A DNA stretch of 64,000 nucleotides from Citrifermentans bemidjiense Bem (GTDB taxonomy: Bacteria; Desulfobacterota; Desulfuromonadia; Geobacterales; Geobacteraceae). The stretch is taken from assembly GCF_000020725.1 (NCBI RefSeq), contig NC_011146.1, positions 186,001-250,000 on the forward strand, written 5' to 3'. This document shows, in pieces, positions 9,259-18,010 of the stretch. Within the stretch, counting starts at the first letter, position 1. The number at the start of each line of letters is the position of its first letter. A program made the translations under genes and the position numbers. The notes under the pieces were generated by a model that had not been told where the DNA came from, made no database searches, and was given only the letters and a program-made list of their open reading frames with translations.

Positions 9259-9585
9259 TCAGTTCTTCAAAAGTTTTTCAGTCTTGGTCAGGAAATTTTC
9301 CAATGCTTCGTTGATGTTGATTTCCATACGTTCTGCCAAAACAGCCAGCCACCATATGCACTCGCCAAGTTTGTGCTCAAGCTCAGGCATAGTTTCGCCA
9401 TCTGTCGGCCAACGCCCCTGCTGGGACATCGTCAGGCGGCCGACCAGCCCCGCATCGGTTAGAAAAGCTAAGGCATCTTCTTCAACGCTCCATTCTTTGC
9501 CATGGAGTTCTCTTTCAAGCAGGTGATAGCGCTTCCGTATTTGAACAGAACGCTCCACAACTTCAGCAAAGCTCAACTCTTTCAT
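9259..9585 (-). CDS. MazG-like nucleotide pyrophosphohydrolase-type protein
   Basis: A 108-residue all-helical protein. LEHKLGECIWWLAVLAERM resembles the MazG helix pair (consensus E-x2-D followed by W-L-x-x-L-A), but the usual metal-binding Asp position looks changed, so catalytic activity is uncertain. ATG 9585 is chosen because GAAAGGGGAA lies just upstream; an in-frame ATG at 9627 lacks such a site. It lies 68 bp downstream of nuoN on the same strand, and may be read from the nuo operon. It lacks the extra bases-rich composition of a transferred gene, although its GC is lower than that of the neighbours. Confidence 0.6.
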   Translation of the reverse strand: MKELSFAEVVERSVQIRKRYHLLERELHGKEWSVEEDALAFLTDAGLVGRLTMSQQGRWPTDGETMPELEHKLGECIWWLAVLAERMEININEALENFLTKTEKLLKN

Positions 9586-9653
9586 TATTATTCCCCTTTC
9601 TTCATTAAAATCAAAGTCACACGACAATTTGGAGAGGTTACGGAGTCAGGCGC

Positions 9654-11048
9654 TTACTGCAGCGCGGCGTCGACCAACCGTAACAGCGGGGCCGGGAATA
9701 CCCCCAGGAGCAGGATAAAGGCGGCCGCGCAGCAAAGGGCGACGGCGTCGGCAGCGGCAGCGGCGCGGGGGGCAGGGGAGGAGGAGCGGTGCATGTAGAG
9801 GCTCGCGACGACCTTGAGATAGAAAAAGGAGGAGACCGCGGCGCTTATGATACCGACAATGGCGAGCGCCGTTTCGCCCCCCTTGATGGCGGAATAGAAG
9901 ATGAAGAACTTGCCGATGAAGCCTCCGGTAGGTGGCAGGCCGGCCAGTGCCAGCATGGCGAGGGCAAGCACGCCGCCGCGCAGCGGAGCGCTGAAACCGA
10001 GCCCGGAGTAGTCCGCTATCTGGTCCCTTTCCTTTTCCAGTGAGAGCGAGGCAATGGCGCCGAAAGCGGCAAGATTCATGGCGGTGTAGATAGCGCCGTA
10101 AAGGAGGAGCGCGGCGTATCCCTCCCTGGTGCCGGTGAGAAGCGCGAGGGTGAGGTAGCCCATGTGGGCGATGGAGGAGTAGGCGAGCATCCTCTTGATG
10201 TTCTGCTGCCGGAGCGCCGCCAGGTTTCCTACCACCATCGAGAGGAGCGACAGCAGCACAAGCGGGATGCGCAATTCCGGCATCGGGGGGGAGAAGGTGA
10301 GCAGCATGAGCAGCAGCGAAGCCGCCGCCACCTTGGAACTGGTGGAAAGAAAGGCTGCGACCGGGGCCGGAGCTCCCTGGTAGACGTCAGGAGTCCAGAG
10401 GTGCGCGGGGACCAACGAAAGCTTGAAGGCCATGCCCATGATGACCACGCCCCAACCGGCGGCGACGATGGCGCGGTTATCCGCGTGGGGCACGGCGCCG
10501 GCAAGTTCGAGGGTACCGCTGCCGGCGAAGATGAGGGCGAAGCCGAAAGCGGTGAAGGCGGCGGCGACCGCCCCCATGAGGAGGTATTTCAGGCCCGCCT
10601 CGCCCGATTCCGCCCGCTGGAGGTCCATGGTGACCAGGATGTAGAAGGCGAAGGAGACCGACTCGATAGCCAGGAAGAGGATCAGGAGGTTCGAGGCGCA
10701 GGGGAGCACGCACAAAGCGAACAGTGCGAAGAGGACCGTCGCCGGGTATTCCTCTCCCTTGATGGCGCGGTTTTCGTTGTAGCCGTGGGAGAGGAGCAGC
10801 GTCAGGAGTGCCGCCGCGCAAAAAAGCGGGATCAGGAACTGGGCCAGCGGCGTGAAGGTAAGCCCGGCGACGGCAGGCACAGCCGAGGGCGCGGTGAAAA
10901 TTGCCCAAAGCCCCGCTGCCGCCGCAGTAACCGCCGCGATAGAGCTGGTGGTCCCGCTAAGGAGCAGCGGCCCGCAAAGGAGCACGACCAGCGCCCCCAC
11001 CCCGGTGATGATGATCGGCATGATGGTATGTAGGTCAGGGATGATCAT
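9654..11048 (-). CDS. nuoN: NADH-quinone oxidoreductase subunit N
   Basis: A 464-residue membrane subunit of complex I and one of the three antiporter-like proton-pumping subunits. About 14 hydrophobic segments are visible. [27 protein letters not shown] and a helical [15 protein letters not shown] are characteristic of the ND2/NuoN family. Start ATG 11048 ([11 protein letters not shown]) has GGAG seven bases upstream; the longer open frame to 11126 runs into repeat DNA and is rejected. It is the last nuo gene, separated from nuoM by the GxxExxY cassette. Confidence 0.95.
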
Positions 11049-11070
11049 CTTGGTTCTCCAGAAACAAAAG

Positions 11071-11100
11071 CACTCACCACAGAGGTACACAGAGGAAAAC
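11071..11100. repeat. Left inverted-repeat end of GxxExxY cassette
   Basis: CACTCACCACAGAGGTACAC followed by AGAGGAAAAC. It is the inverted copy, with about one mismatch over the conserved part, of the right-hand end at 11481-11517. Confidence 0.75.
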
Positions 11101-11129
11101 CTAAAGCACAAAACGTTGAATTCCATCCT

Positions 11130-11471
11130 TCAGGTGAGGGACATTGAAGTTAATAAGCAGCCCAGGTCCTTCCCACTCAATTTCAGGTACGTCAGCAATT
11201 GTGCTGTATGAATGGGTTGTAGGAAATCAACCGACTTCAGTTCGACCACCACTTTGTTCTCGACAAGGAGATCCATCCGGTAGCCTACGTCTATTTTCAA
11301 ACCGTCGTACCGTACTGGCAGAATAATTTGTGAAGATGCAGCCATTTTTCTTTTGTGCAATTCGTACAGTAAACACGCCTCGTATGCACTTTCCAGAAGT
11401 CCAGGACCCAAGGCAGTATGAACCTTCATGGCGGCATCAATGATATGACCGGTGACAAGATTTGGATCCAT
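11130..11471 (-). CDS. GxxExxY-family protein with frameshifted C-terminus
   Basis: A 113-residue protein of the GxxExxY family (TIGR04256), with the signature GPGLLESAYE and the conserved LLVENKVVVELKS and HTAQLLTYLKLSGK; the family belongs to nuclease-like folds of unknown function. After KDLG this frame ends quickly. The neighbouring frame instead continues [19 protein letters not shown] to a TAG at 11101-11103, which is the usual family ending. One base appears to be missing near 11158-11165, so the protein is probably truncated, or the sequence has an error. ATG 11471 follows GAGG. It lies between nuoN and nuoM, inside inverted repeats. Confidence 0.8.
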   Translation of the reverse strand: MDPNLVTGHIIDAAMKVHTALGPGLLESAYEACLLYELHKRKMAASSQIILPVRYDGLKIDVGYRMDLLVENKVVVELKSVDFLQPIHTAQLLTYLKLSGKDLGCLLTSMSLT

Positions 11472-11480
11472 GAGGTTTTT

Positions 11481-11517
11481 CCTCTGTGGTTCCTCTGTGT
11501 TCCTCTGTGGTGAGTGC
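11481..11517. repeat. Right inverted-repeat end of GxxExxY cassette
   Basis: Three CCTCTGTG units (11481, 11492, 11502) end in GGTGAGTGCC directly against the nuoM stop codon at 11520-11522. The outer part is the inverted match of 11071-11100. Confidence 0.75.
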
Positions 11518-11519
11518 CT

Positions 11520-13004
11520 TTACTTGACCAGCAACGCGATCGGCCCTTTAAACAGTTCCAGCACGGGGCTGGGATGAACGCCCAGGTACACGGCTACCAG
11601 CGCGAGGATGGCCAGGACGCCGGCTTCTCTCATGGTCAGATCCTTCAACTCTAGCGGCTTCCTCTCCCTGACGAACAACACCTCCTGCACCAGCCTCACC
11701 GTGTAGATCAGCGTCAGCACGATACCCAGAAACGCGCCCAGGGCGGCTGCGGGCGCAACCTTGAACGCCCCCACCAGCACCAAGAACTCACCGACGAAGT
11801 TGTTCAACCCTGGCAGCCCGGCGGAGGCCATGCAGAAGAACAGGAAAAAGAACGACAGCGCCGGGACCTTTTCCCAGATGCCGCCGTAGGCGGGGAGATC
11901 CCTGCTGCCGGCACGCTCGTCCAGCATTCCCACCACAACGAAGAGGGCCCCGGTGGTGACGGCGTGGTTCACCATCTGCAAAAGCGCTCCGGACAGGGCT
12001 AGCGGGCTCCAGGCGGCTATCCCCAGGGCGATGAAACCCATGTGGCTGAGGCTGGAGTACGCCACCAGCCGCTTCATGTCCTTTTGGGCGAAGGCAATCC
12101 AGGCGCCATAGCTGATCACGAAGACGGCGGCCAGGTAGAGGACGGGGGTGAAGGCGCGGGCGGCTTCGGGAAAAAGCGGATAGGCGAAACGGATCAGGCC
12201 GTAGGCGCCGGTCTTGGAAAGCAGGCTGGCGAGGATCAGGGTCCCGGCGATGGGGGCATCGGCGTAGGCGTCGGGCTGCCAGCTGTGCAGCGGGAAAAGC
12301 GGGATCTTCACCGCGAAGGCCACCAGGAACCCGGCAAAAAGCCAGAGGGCAAGGCCATAGGGGACGCTGGTCTGCACCAAAGCGGGGAGGGCGAAGGTGT
12401 AGCTCCCTGTCTGCGCGCCGTGCATCAGGTAGAGCGTGATGATGGAGACCAGCATGAGCAGGGAACCGACGAAGGTATAGAGAAAGAACTTGATGGCCGA
12501 ATAAACCGGTCGCCCATCACCCCAGACGCCGGAGAGGAACACGATGGGGATCAGCATCGCCTCGAAGAAAAGGTAGAAAAGAAACAGGTCGAGGCTGAGG
12601 AATACGCCCTGGATGCTGCACTGCAGGGCGAGCAGCAGGGCATAGTAAACAGGCGCCCGCTCCTTGATCTGTTTCCATGAGATGAGGACGGCGACGACGG
12701 TAATGAACGAGGTCAGGAGCACCATGATCTGGCTGATGCCATCCATGCCGAGGGTGTAACGGATGCCGAAACGCTCGATCCAGGGGAGGTCCTCGAACAG
12801 GAAGAAGCCCTTGGGCGCACTAGGGTAGGTAGCGGACAGCGAGGTGCCGAGAAGCGGGAAAGCCGCGAGGGCCAGCTCCACCAGGGCCACTGCCAGGGCG
12901 AAACCCCGCGCCAGCGCCTGCGCAGGGCGCAACGCCACAAGGAGCAGCGACGCGGCAAGCGGCAGAAAGACCAGCACGGAAAGTATCGGGAAGTCAGGTG
13001 TCAT
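11520..13004 (-). CDS. nuoM: NADH-quinone oxidoreductase subunit M
   Basis: A 494-residue antiporter-like membrane subunit of complex I. It has about 14 hydrophobic segments with the conserved YTLGMDGISQ, LFYLFFEAMLIPIVFLSGVWG (the glutamate used in proton translocation), LHSWQPDAYADAP, KRLVAYSSLSHMGF and SAGLPGLNNFVGEFLVL. Length and order are normal for NuoM. It starts 15 bp after the nuoL stop, so the two are probably co-translated. Its stop abuts the GxxExxY cassette repeat. Confidence 0.96.
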   Translation of the reverse strand: MTPDFPILSVLVFLPLAASLLLVALRPAQALARGFALAVALVELALAAFPLLGTSLSATYPSAPKGFFLFEDLPWIERFGIRYTLGMDGISQIMVLLTSFITVVAVLISWKQIKERAPVYYALLLALQCSIQGVFLSLDLFLFYLFFEAMLIPIVFLSGVWGDGRPVYSAIKFFLYTFVGSLLMLVSIITLYLMHGAQTGSYTFALPALVQTSVPYGLALWLFAGFLVAFAVKIPLFPLHSWQPDAYADAPIAGTLILASLLSKTGAYGLIRFAYPLFPEAARAFTPVLYLAAVFVISYGAWIAFAQKDMKRLVAYSSLSHMGFIALGIAAWSPLALSGALLQMVNHAVTTGALFVVVGMLDERAGSRDLPAYGGIWEKVPALSFFFLFFCMASAGLPGLNNFVGEFLVLVGAFKVAPAAALGAFLGIVLTLIYTVRLVQEVLFVRERKPLELKDLTMREAGVLAILALVAVYLGVHPSPVLELFKGPIALLVK

Positions 13005-13019
13005 CGCAGGTGTCCCGTG

Positions 13020-14891
<1,872 letters not shown>

Positions 14892-14920
14892 CGATACTCC
14901 TTGTTCTTAGCCTTTCAGTT

Positions 14921-14943
14921 CCCCCTCCCCTCGCGGGAGGGGG
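14921..14943. repeat. Perfect 9-bp GC palindrome between nuoK and nuoL
   Basis: CCCCCTCCC (14921-14929) pairs GGGAGGGGG (14935-14943) around CTCGC. It is like the palindromes at 26085 and 29046. It lies 30-52 bp before the nuoL start. Confidence 0.7.
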
Positions 14944-15007
14944 AGGTGAAAAACCTCCGTGGACCTCCGAGACCTCTGTGTTCCGCCTTCAGGTCTTTCG
15001 GTTCCAG

Positions 15008-15054
15008 GTTTTCCCCTGTGGTTCCTCTGTGTACCTCTGTGGTGAGTGCCTTTC
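15008..15054. repeat. Solo copy of the GxxExxY-cassette end repeat
   Basis: CCTCTGTG-type units ending in GGTGAGTGCC abut the nuoK stop codon, exactly as the copy at 11481-11517 abuts the nuoM stop. A degenerate inverted partner (CCTCCGTGG... GACCTCTGTG) lies at 14953-14982. No GxxExxY gene lies between them. Confidence 0.7.
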
Positions 15055-15363
15055 CTACCCTTTCATCGAGCTGAAGTCGTCGGTATCCACCGACTGCTTG
15101 CGCCGGTGCAGGTAGGCCACCATGGCCAGCGCCAGCGACACCTCCGCCGAAGTGAGCGCCATGATCATCAGCGAGAAGACCTGCCCCTCCGCGATCCCCC
15201 AGTGGGCGGATCCTCCGACGAAGGTGAGCATCACGGCGTTCAGCATGATCTCGATGCCGATGAGCATCATAATCACGTTGGCGCGCCAAGCCACGACGCA
15301 GGCAAGCCCCATGGCGAACAGGATCGAGGCGAGGATCAACACTTCGTACAGCGGTATTGTCAT
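15055..15363 (-). CDS. nuoK: NADH-quinone oxidoreductase subunit K
   Basis: A 102-residue membrane subunit with three hydrophobic helices. The conserved glutamates lie in LIGIEIMLNAV (helix 2) and TSAEVSLALA (helix 3), both part of the proton path. ATG 15363 overlaps the nuoJ stop by four bases, indicating translational coupling. A longer open frame upstream is a shadow of nuoJ/nuoI. Confidence 0.96.
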   Translation of the reverse strand: MTIPLYEVLILASILFAMGLACVVAWRANVIMMLIGIEIMLNAVMLTFVGGSAHWGIAEGQVFSLMIMALTSAEVSLALAMVAYLHRRKQSVDTDDFSSMKG

Positions 15364-15842
15364 CTGCGCCTCCCGAGGTAAAGGGCGCCGACCAGCGCGA
15401 AGAGGAGCTGCATGGAAACCAGCTCGATGGCGACGCCGTACCGGGTGAAGAGTACCTGGGAAAATTGGCGTACCGTCTGCGCCCCGGCCCCCGGTACCGG
15501 CGGCGCCTGCCCGGTGACGAGCACCGTCAGCGACGCGACCACGACCAAGACCAGGACCAGCGCCGGCCACCAGTCGGAAAACGCCGGCTTCGCGAGCTTC
15601 TCGGGGGAGGCTACTTCGACCATCATGATGACGAACAGGAAAAGCACCATGATGGCGCCAGCATAGATGATGACCTCCAGTGCGGCGACGAAGGGGGCGC
15701 CCAGAAGGTAGAAGATGAGCGCCAGGGCGAAGAACGAAGTCACCAGGTAGACGATGGCGCGTACCGCCTGCCGCGCCGTGATGGCGCAGAGCGTCCCTAT
15801 CACGGTGACGGCTGCAAGTATGTAGAAGATGGTCCGTTCCAT
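15360..15842 (-). CDS. nuoJ: NADH-quinone oxidoreductase subunit J
   Basis: A 160-residue membrane subunit with five hydrophobic helices. ALEVIIYAGAIMVLFLFVIMM is the ND6/NuoJ signature containing the pi-bulge helix. It overlaps nuoK by four bases and starts 21 bp after nuoI. Confidence 0.95.
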   Translation of the reverse strand: MERTIFYILAAVTVIGTLCAITARQAVRAIVYLVTSFFALALIFYLLGAPFVAALEVIIYAGAIMVLFLFVIMMVEVASPEKLAKPAFSDWWPALVLVLVVVASLTVLVTGQAPPVPGAGAQTVRQFSQVLFTRYGVAIELVSMQLLFALVGALYLGRRR

Positions 15843-15863
15843 TTCGCTCCGGTGGTATTTCTC

Positions 15864-16394
15864 TTACGGCAGCAGGCTGCGCGGGTCGGCAGGTTCCTGC
15901 TCGCTGGGGGAGCTCCCCCGCGGCTGCACCACGCCGATTCCCGCATGCCGGTAATAGTTGTATTCGGGATCCTTCCCGGTGCCGTCGATGAGGAGGTCCT
16001 CCTTCTCGTACACCATGTCCATGACCTGCCGCTTGCAGCGGAACATCTCGGGCGACATCTGGATGGCAAGGGTCGGGCACGCCTCGGCGCACATGCCGCA
16101 CAGGATGCAGCGGGAGAAGTTGATGCGGAACCAGGCGGCGTAGCGGCGGCCGTTCTCCCCTTCGGCAGCGGCCATGGAGATGCAGTCCACGGGGCAGGCG
16201 CCGGAGCAGAGGTAGCAGGCGACGCAGCGCTCGGCGCCGTCGGGGTCCCGGGTGAGCACGATGCTGCCGCGGAAACGGGGGGGCATCGGCCTTTGCTCCT
16301 CGGGGAACTGCACGGTTACGGGCTTCCGCCAGATATGGCTGAAGGTGATGGAAAGGCCGGTCAAGATCTCTTTTATGTCGGTCAGAATGGGCAT
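15864..16394 (-). CDS. nuoI: NADH-quinone oxidoreductase subunit I
   Basis: A 176-residue peripheral-arm subunit that carries clusters N6a and N6b and passes electrons towards NuoB. Two ferredoxin motifs are present, [12 protein letters not shown] and [12 protein letters not shown]. The N-terminal helix ([19 protein letters not shown]) is typical. ATG 16394 (MPILTD) follows AGGAAAAG; the longer frame to 16463 runs into a hairpin region. It is separated from nuoH by an ankyrin gene, not the usual direct H-I junction. Confidence 0.96.
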   Translation of the reverse strand: MPILTDIKEILTGLSITFSHIWRKPVTVQFPEEQRPMPPRFRGSIVLTRDPDGAERCVACYLCSGACPVDCISMAAAEGENGRRYAAWFRINFSRCILCGMCAEACPTLAIQMSPEMFRCKRQVMDMVYEKEDLLIDGTGKDPEYNYYRHAGIGVVQPRGSSPSEQEPADPRSLLP

Positions 16395-16462
16395 CTTTTC
16401 CTGTTTGCGGCACGGGCGCCGCTTGGGGAGATCGATTTCAGCCGCCCCGGAGGAACCTGGCA

Positions 16463-16511
16463 TCTGCCGGGAGGGCCGGAGGCCCGGCAGACAGCCTGGG
16501 CTGTCTGCCGG
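16463..16511 (-). promoter_or_regulatory. Two mutually exclusive hairpins between ankyrin gene and nuoI
   Basis: Hairpin A pairs CCGGCAGACAG (16484-16494) with CTGTCTGCCGG (16501-16511). Hairpin B pairs TCTGCCGGG (16463-16471) with CCCGGCAGA (16483-16491). They share 16484-16491, so only one can form at a time. There is no T-run, so this is more likely an attenuator, processing or stabilising element than a simple terminator. Confidence 0.6.
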
Positions 16512-16521
16512 AAGAGGGCGG

Positions 16522-16971
16522 TTAGTTGGGCCGTAGCGATTTCAGCAGTACGTCTAGGGTTTGCTTGTGGCAGTTGTTCTCGGCATAAACGAGGGCCGTG
16601 CTCCCGCTGTAGGACATGGCCAGCGGGTCCGCGCCGCTAGTCACAAGGAGCTGGGTGGTCACGGTGCAGCCGTAGTTGGCGGCCAGCATCAGCGGCGTGT
16701 GGCCGTCCCGGTCCCGCGCGTCGACTTCCGCGCCTTTGCTCAACAACAATCTGACTACCTCGGCGCTGCCGTGTGCCGCGGCGAAATGCAGCGCCGTCTT
16801 TCCTTTGCCGCTTCTCGTGGACAGATTCGCTCCTCGTTCCAGCAGGTCGTTGACTTTCGTGACGTTACCGGCTTTTGCGGCATCCATAAGCGCGGTGTGG
16901 CCGTTTCTGTCCACGGCGTCAACCTGTGCCCTGAACCCTGCCCCCAACTCGACTTCCACGGTTGTTGTCAT
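16522..16971 (-). CDS. Ankyrin-repeat protein inside the nuo operon
   Basis: A 149-residue protein made almost wholly of ankyrin repeats of about 33 residues. The repeats open with [41 protein letters not shown] and [13 protein letters not shown]. There is no signal peptide, membrane segment or catalytic domain, so it is probably a cytoplasmic protein-binding scaffold. A strong AAAGGAGGAA site precedes ATG 16971. It lies between nuoH (46 bp) and nuoI (127 bp) on the same strand, so it should be co-transcribed. A role in complex I assembly is only a guess. Confidence 0.9.
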   Translation of the reverse strand: MTTTVEVELGAGFRAQVDAVDRNGHTALMDAAKAGNVTKVNDLLERGANLSTRSGKGKTALHFAAAHGSAEVVRLLLSKGAEVDARDRDGHTPLMLAANYGCTVTTQLLVTSGADPLAMSYSGSTALVYAENNCHKQTLDVLLKSLRPN

Positions 16972-17017
16972 CGCAGTTCCTCCTTTGGTGAGAATACATT
17001 GCCCGGTACAACGCCCC

Positions 17018-18010
17018 CTATCGTAAAGCCAGCCACCACCCGGTGGCCAGAATGTTGAGAAGAGCAAGCGGTGTCAGGAACTTCCAGCCCAGGTGCATGA
17101 GCTGGTCGTAGCGAAGACGAGGAAGGGTTCCCCTGACCCAGATGAAGACGAAAGCGAAAAGTCCGACCTTGATGAAGAACCACAGGATCGGCGGCAAAAG
17201 CGGTCCGCGCCACCCCCCCAGGAAAAAGAGGGAAGCGAGCGCGCTGAGCGAGATGATGTTGATGTATTCGCCCACGAAGAAAAGGCCGAAGCGCATCCCT
17301 GAGTACTCGGTATGGAACCCGGCTACCAGTTCCCCTTCCGCCTCGGGGAGGTCGAACGGGATCCTGCGGCACTCGGCCAGGATGCTGACCAGGAAGATCG
17401 CGAAGGCGAGAGGCTGGTACACGATGAAAGGCATCTGCGCCTGGGCGTTGACGATGTCCGAGAGCCTGAGCGACTTGGCCAGCATCACCACGGGAACCAG
17501 CGAAAGCCCCATGGAGAGCTCGTAGGAGATCAGCTGGGAGAGCCCCCGGATGCTCCCCAGGAGCGCGTACTTCGAGTTGGACGCCCACCCGCCCAGCGCG
17601 ACGCCGTAGACGGCGATGGATGAAAGGGCGAGAAAGACCAGCACGCCTACGTCCAGGTCGGCGATCTGGAGGTTGACTTCGTGTCCGAAAAGAACGGTCG
17701 GCGCCCCCAGCGGGATGATGGCGAAGGTCAGAATGGCGGGAATAGCAGCCATCGCCGGTGCCACGGAAAAGAGGAAGCGGTCCGCCGCCTTGGGGATCAT
17801 GTCTTCCTTGGTGAGCATCTTGATGACGTCGGCCAGCGGCTGGAGCAGGCCGAAGGGGCCGACGCGGTTCGGGCCGATGCGATCCTGGATCCAGCCGAGG
17901 ATGCGCCTCTCGGCCAGCACCATGTAGGCGGCGAGCGTGAGGATGATGGCGAAGAGCACGACGATCTTCCCCAGCATAAGCGCTATGTCTAAGGCGTCCC
18001 AGGTCGTCAT
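17018..18010 (-). CDS. nuoH: NADH-quinone oxidoreductase subunit H
   Basis: A 330-residue membrane subunit that lines the quinone chamber where the two arms meet. It shows ERRILGWIQDRIGPNRVGPFGLLQPLAD, KMLTKEDMIP, ECRRIPFDLPEAEGELVAGFHTEYSG in parts and eight hydrophobic segments. Its start overlaps the nuoG stop by four bases. Confidence 0.97.
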   Translation of the reverse strand: MTTWDALDIALMLGKIVVLFAIILTLAAYMVLAERRILGWIQDRIGPNRVGPFGLLQPLADVIKMLTKEDMIPKAADRFLFSVAPAMAAIPAILTFAIIPLGAPTVLFGHEVNLQIADLDVGVLVFLALSSIAVYGVALGGWASNSKYALLGSIRGLSQLISYELSMGLSLVPVVMLAKSLRLSDIVNAQAQMPFIVYQPLAFAIFLVSILAECRRIPFDLPEAEGELVAGFHTEYSGMRFGLFFVGEYINIISLSALASLFFLGGWRGPLLPPILWFFIKVGLFAFVFIWVRGTLPRLRYDQLMHLGWKFLTPLALLNILATGWWLALR

